Shown: piece after piece, positions 59,201 to 64,000 of the stretch
Numbering within the stretch: the first letter of the stretch is position 1
Layout of the letters: each line of letters starts with the position of its first letter
Assembly: GCA_020466095.1 (NCBI GenBank)
Contig: CM035807.1
Span: forward strand, 117,293,624 to 117,357,623
Origin: Chlorops oryzae
Lineage: Eukaryota > Arthropoda > Insecta > Diptera > Chloropidae
Reading direction: 5' to 3'
Length of the DNA stretch: 64,000 nt
Position numbers and translations under genes: made by a program
Notes under the pieces: generated by a model
Seen by the model: the letters and a program-made list of their open reading frames with translations, nothing else
What the model was told of the DNA's origin: nothing
Databases searched by the model: none

Positions 59201-62200
59201 AAGAAAAGCCCGCTGAAGTGGTTGAGGATGTTGTAGTAAAAGAAACGATTGTGCAAGTTTTTCCTGAAGCGACAACAATGGTTTCAGAAACAACGGTAAC
59301 TGTAACAGAAACCACAGAAAATTTCGTTGTTGAAGAAGCTAAAGCGTCGGAACCTTTTGAAGAAGAGAATAGAGCAGTAGTGGTGGAAGCCGTTGCTGAG
59401 AAGCCAATTGAGAAAGCTCCTGAAGAGCCAAAAAAACCCGTCTATGCTGGACTTCCAATCGACGATTCTTCGTCCACTTGGATGGATGTTTTAGACGAAC
59501 CCATGGTATTTTCTGAAGATGAAGAGGAAAACCCTCCAGTTGTAGAAAATCTTACTCAATTGATTGAAGATGTGCCAAAAGAAACGATTGGGCAAGCTGT
59601 TCCTGAGGCAACAACAACGATTTCAGAAACAAGGGTAACTGAAACAAAAACCATTGAAAATTTCCTTATTGAAGAAACTAAAGCATCGGCACCTCTTGAA
59701 AAAGATAACAGAGAAGTAATGGTGGAAGCCGTTGCTGAGAAGCCAATTGAGAAAGCTCCTGAAGAGCCAAAAAAACCCGTCTATGCTGGACTTCCAATCG
59801 ACGATTCTTCGTCCACTTGGATGGATGTTTTAGACGAACCCATGGTATTTTCTGAAGATGAAGAGGAAAAAGCTCCAGTTGCAGAAGAGCCCACGGAATT
59901 GGTTGAGGATGTTGTAGTAAAAGAAACGATTGTGCAAGTTTTTCCTGAAGCGACAACAACGGTTTCAGAAACAACGGTAACTGTAACAAAAACCACAGAA
60001 AATTTCGTTATTGAAGAAGCTAAAGCGTCGGAACCTGTTGAAGAAGAGAATAGAGCAGTAGTGGTGGAAGCCGTTGCTGAGAAGCCAATTGAGAAAGCTC
60101 CTGAAGAGCCAAAAAAACCCGCCTATGCTGGACTTCCAATCGACGAATCTTCGTCCACTTGGATGGATGTTTTAGACGAACCCATGGTATTTTCTGAAGA
60201 TGAAGAGGAAAAAGCTCCAGTTGCAGAAGAGCCCACGAAATTGGTTGAGGATGTTGTAGTAAAAGAAACGATTGTGCAAGTTTTTCCTGAAGCGACAACA
60301 ACGGTTTCAGAAACAACGGTAACTGTAACAAAAACCACAGAAAATTTCGTTATTGAAGAAGCTAAAGCGTCGGAACCTGTTGAAGAAGAGAATAGAGCAG
60401 TAGTGGTGGAAGCCGTTGCTGAGAAGCCAATTGAGAAAGTTCCTGAAGAGCCAAAAAAACCCGCCTATGCTGGACTTCCAATCGACGAATCTTCGTCCAC
60501 TTGGATGGATGTTTTAGACGAACCCATGGTATTTTCTGAAGATGAAGAGGAAAAAGCTCCAATTGTAGAAGAGCCCACGGAATTGGTTGAGGATGTTGTA
60601 ACAAAGGAAAAGATTGTGCAAGCTGTTCCTGAAGTAACAACAACTGTTACTGACACACCTGTAGCAGTTGAAGAGACGAAAGAAACGATTGTTTCTGGAG
60701 AGCCGAAGAAATCAGAACAACTTTCCCCTTGCATTGAGACGACTACGATAAACACTGAAATAGTTTTGGACGAGAAGAAACAAGAAAAACCTAAAGTGCC
60801 TTATAAAGACCAAGAAGTTAATCCAGATGTTTTGAGTAAGCTCCATGACATTGCTAATTTAGTCGACCAAGATCTTTCAGACATAGATAATACAATGAAA
60901 TATGTTGAAAGATCCATTGAAGAAAATTCTGACGAATCTAATGATGAGGACTGCATCAATGAATTAAATGAAATTATTTCACAGTCTCGTCAAAATTTAG
61001 TTACCGAAGATTTTCTACAAGTAAAAGAAACTGCAGAGATATCTTCGAATGTGCATGATGAAAAGACAGAAATTGACACCTGGTCCAGTGTCTTAGAAGA
61101 ATCAACACCAAATACGCCGGGCATAGCCCTTACTTCTAAATTGTCTGTGAATGCTCCTGAATTTACACCATCATACTTACGTCACGCCGATCAAACGCAC
61201 ACATTTTTGGCTAATGAAAGGGAATATAATGTGTTTATACCAAGATCTAAAATGCAAAATGAGAAACAAAAACGCAGTAAAAAAGATCATAAGAAAAAAA
61301 ATATTCATGAAAATCCAATTGAGGTACCAAGTGATAACATTAAAGATACCCATGTTGAAACTGTCAAAAACGAAACAGTTCCAACCGTTTGGAGCTCATC
61401 TAAATCTTATGCCGACGTTTTATTTGGAGATCATGCCCAAGCTCCAAGTGATGTACAGTTCGATGTTACTGCTAAGACAGACGCCATAACAATTGAAACC
61501 TCCCACACTGAAAAGCCATTTGTAAATTATGGCGAACCTAAGCAAAAAGTATCAGAGCATGTAGAACCCATACCGAAGAAAAAGCAACCAAAGACAAAGA
61601 AGAAGCAAAGCAAACATGAACCTGTAATCGGTATAATTGATGCACCTCAGGTAGAGGTACAGAGCCGAGATCAAATCGTGGAAGAAATAATTCCTAAAGA
61701 AGAAGAACTTACGGACACAATTCCAATGGAACAAGATGAAAAATCTAACTCGGAATTCTCGTGGTCATCGCTTGTTCGCAGACCAGGTGAATGGATTGAC
61801 GAAGTCAGCAAAAGACAACATAAAGTCGAAGAAAAAACATTAGTTGACAGTAGGAAACCTCATAAGTTGCCTTTAAAACCATCTGGAGATATTGAAGCAA
61901 AAGAAAAACGCAAAAAGCCGAAGAAGGACAAGAAAAAGCATATTGCGGAAAGTGTACCAACAACATCAGAACATGATGAAGAAAGTTCGCCAGTGGAAGG
62001 AGAGAAAGAAATATCTTCAGAAGAATCTCCTTTCCTAATGGAAGAAAAGAAAGTGGAGATAATCGAACCAAAACTCGAACACGAGCAACCTGCACCACCA
62101 GAGAAAACAGAAGGCAGTGCATTTTCATGGGCAGCACTAGTGAGCCGCCCAGGTGAGTGGATCGACGAAACTGTTTTACATCGCAAAAAAGCTTCAAAAA

Positions 62201-64000
62201 CTGATGTAGTTGAAGAAAAGGTGCAACCTAAGAAGGACTCACGAAAAGAGAAAGAACCAAAAAAAATCAAAGATAAAAAGAAATCTAACACTTCAGGAAA
62301 ATTCAAGAGTCGAGAAGGGGCTGTACATAAAGAAGAACTTATAGTACCAACAGAAACTGTTTTTATTGACACCACAACAACTGAGAGTAATGAGGATATC
62401 CCGGTAAAAGCAGAGCTAGTAGAACCTGCTAAAAGTAGTGACGAGTTTTCTTGGGCAGCCCTTGTAAGAAAACCTGGAAAATGGATCGACGATATAACTA
62501 CCCGTAAAAAGCCGACGCAAGCCGCAGAAGAACCAAAGAAAGAGGAAACGTCAAAAGCAGAAAAGAAAGAGAAGCAACGGAGGAGAAAACCTGAAGCCAT
62601 GACTCGCGATAAAAAAATTTCTGTCAAAGAAGAACCTGCTAACATTTTAACTACAACATCGAGCAGTGACTCCGATGAGAAACTTATAATTGAAGCTTCA
62701 ACTACAACTGATGAGAATGTACATGTTATGACTTGGGCAAAGGTTGCTAGTCAAATTGATAAAATGGAAGACTTGCAGAAAAAACCAACAATCACAACAA
62801 AATCCATTGAAAGCCATAAACCAAAACCAAAGAGGTCCAAGCAAAGACCACAAAAGGTTGCGTTTGAGGAATCCAAAATTCCGACTAGCATTGGAGAATC
62901 TAGCACAGACTTTATTGAAATTGAAAGAAATCGATTCGAAAAGGTAACTGAACAACCAACACCTCCCCCAATTACATCGGAAGTTAAAAAATCCACAATC
63001 GCCAATCAAGACGAAAGCACATTGGAAGAAGTTAACTGGTTTGATATCGGCGATACACAAATACAACACAAGAAGTCTTGGGCTGAGATGTTAGACGATA
63101 ATGATGACTTTGAAATTACTCCATATGACAACAATAAATCCTGGAAAGAAATTGCTGATGAAGAAGAAGTGGAAATACCACTTCCTGCAGATGCGACAGA
63201 TGAGTCAAACATCCAAAAAGTTCATTTGGTAGTACATGCTATAGTAGAATCGGAATCAAAAGCTTTAGAAACTCCTCAATCAAAATCTATCATTGAAGAA
63301 ACTGATATAGCTAATGAACGGCAAAATACTCCTGAAAAAGACGTCATTAAAGAAGAACATAATCAAAATTTTGTGGTCGAAGAAGAAAACGAAGCCTTTG
63401 AGACGAGGAAAGAGCCTTTTATTGCTCGTGTCGAAGAAGCTCCAAAGAATTCTAAAAAGTCTGAAAATTTATCAAAGAGCGTTGAAATTGAGTCTCATAA
63501 GTCTGAGATTTCCACAAAAACTACAATTACTACAACAACCATTACAACCGTAAATGTTGAGAACTTAACGACTACTTCTCAAGAATGTGCTTCAGAAGGA
63601 TTTCTTGCAGTTAAACAACCAACACCTGATGTGGTTGCAGCAGAAACAACTATTAAACTCGAAGCCGCAGCACTGGAAGAGGTAACTCAATCTGTACCAG
63701 CAGCTTCACCTAAATCAGAAGAACCTGAAAAGGCAATCTATGCTGGCCTTCCTGTAGATGAGACAACAGCAGAATGGATGGAAATCCTAGATGAGCCTAT
63801 GATATTGTCCGATGATGAGGAAAGCCAAGTAGATCAACTTACCAATATCGATCAACCCAGTCTACCAGAGGAGACAAGCTCATCAGTGGAAAACAAATAT
63901 GATGTGGATGATACTATTGTCAGAAAAGAAACTAAAGAACCAGGATGGGAAAGTAGTGAAAATAAAGAAACAATAACGACTACAATAACAACTACAACGA
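47273..64000 (+). CDS. Msp300: Msp300 giant disordered exon, runs off the window
   Basis: Starts ALQASIEENKQRYDTFAALS, the last helical piece, then becomes low-complexity for more than 5,500 residues and is still open at the window end. An earlier stop (TAG 47270-47272) limits its start. The order along the exon is: TYAEVL motifs and a Thr/Gln/Tyr-rich region (47400-49600); a Lys-rich and basic-strand region (49600-51300); the 438-bp array (51590-53915); several VIKTT-type repeats (54600-55760); an acidic region; a 342-bp array (57600-60640); a PAM2 motif (61141); then three FSW-LV-PG-WID modules. The frame breaks at about 52045 (missing C; stop at 52064-52066) and in a messy stretch at 58860-59040 (stop 58972-58974), but coding resumes each time. 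Its role is unknown; it looks like a long flexible scaffold. Confidence 0.8.
48000..48950 (+). other. Tyr/Gln-rich prion-like segment of the giant exon
   Basis: Encodes a stretch dominated by Gln, Tyr, Thr, Pro and Ser with almost no Lys, for example NYQYPPNVTQYQLLSGYYQP and NQQQQQLQL. The composition resembles prion-like domains of RNA-granule proteins. It is preceded by an Arg/Ser-rich patch (RRGRSPRRKHQHQ near 47890). Confidence 0.6.
51590..53915 (+). repeat. 438-bp (146-residue) in-frame tandem array
   Basis: Five near-identical units plus a partial sixth; the block DDGKEIIEEIEEDVPK recurs at about 51654, 52112, 52550, 52988, 53426 and 53864. The first unit carries 21 extra bases (PKTILVE). 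Each unit holds a basic strand (VIKTVISKTKRIFKRL), an acidic helix, LDFISNEKLQH, a Lys-rich run and a Pro/Thr-rich end (ETPSAPETPE). Units differ by only a few bases, so the array is recent or homogenised. A more diverged unit lies upstream at about 51345. Confidence 0.92.
57600..60640 (+). repeat. 342-bp (114-residue) in-frame tandem array
   Basis: Nine units; YAGLPID recurs at about 57729, 58071, 58413, 58755, 59100, 59442, 59781, 60123 and 60465. Each contains YAGLPIDxSSSTWMDVLDEP, an acidic EDEEE block and a Val/Thr/Glu-rich stretch. A diverged tenth unit (IYAGLPVDETTAEWMEILDE) sits at about 63740. The unit around 58850-59040 is damaged by several indels. Confidence 0.92.
61135..61176 (+). 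other. PAM2-type PABP-binding motif in Msp300
   Basis: Encodes SKLSVNAPEFTPSY. The PAM2 consensus is Leu-Asn/Ser-x-x-Ala-x-Glu-Phe-x-Pro, and it binds the MLLE (PABC) domain of poly(A)-binding protein. Here Leu, Ala, Glu, Phe and Pro are all in register, and the core closely resembles that of human PAIP1 as I recall it. It lies in a disordered acidic/basic region, as PAM2 motifs usually do. Binding is inferred. Confidence 0.7.
61750..62500 (+). repeat. Three FSW-x2-LV-x2-PG-x-WID modules
   Basis: FSWSSLVRRPGEWIDE (about 61756), FSWAALVSRPGEWIDE (about 62125) and FSWAALVRKPGKWIDD (about 62447). Each is followed by a Lys-rich run. Spacing is about 325-370 bp, consistent with diverged copies of one cassette. 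Function unknown. Confidence 0.8.

Noticed and set aside
57716..60755. Minus-strand open frames rich in Ser, Thr and Leu across the 342-bp array
   Set aside because: Shadows of the sense repeat, identical in each unit.

Overview
The window is a piece of a fly (Diptera, probably a higher fly) genome. Nearly all of it belongs to one giant plus-strand gene that I read as Msp300, the insect nesprin-1 orthologue. The basis is long unbroken exons of spectrin repeats, short phase-compatible exons, and one enormous low-complexity exon 3' of the spectrin rod. AT-rich introns, microsatellites and a Himar1-like mariner fit an insect; I cannot name the species. Neither end of the gene (actin-binding CH domains, KASH tail) lies in the window.

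Layout. 3-9137: one long spectrin-repeat exon that enters from outside the window. 9449-11125: four more spectrin exons. 12058-12258: a probable alternative first exon for a shorter isoform. 12417-15703 and 20143-20448: further spectrin exons. 20449-41214: a 20.8 kb intron packed with transposons, with a possible 13-nt microexon at 25352. 41215-42938: three spectrin exons. 46427-46534: a small exon. 47273 to the window end: a single open exon of more than 16.7 kb encoding a disordered, repeat-rich scaffold. This exon contains two tandem arrays (438 bp and 342 bp units), a Tyr/Gln-rich segment, several recurring short motifs, and a PAM2-type motif predicted to bind poly(A)-binding protein.

Mobile DNA is all intronic. 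It includes a Himar1-like mariner with perfect 27-bp ends and a broken transposase, and a 5'-truncated RNase H-bearing LINE with a 15-bp target duplication. There are at least seven palindromic elements, most flanked by TTA/TAA (PIF/Harbinger-like), one with a hAT-like element nested inside it. TTAA-flanked elements, a Tc1-like MITE, a 30-bp-TIR element with an 11-bp duplication and a Helentron-like element with a GACA core are also present. An unclassified family with CACYGAG ends carries internal tRNA-like modules; two copies lie in inverted orientation about 4.6 kb apart.

The coding exons contain about ten single-base indels. Each breaks the frame while conserved coding resumes immediately in another frame. 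They look more like consensus errors in the assembly than gene decay, so the gene is described here as functional with local frame breaks.
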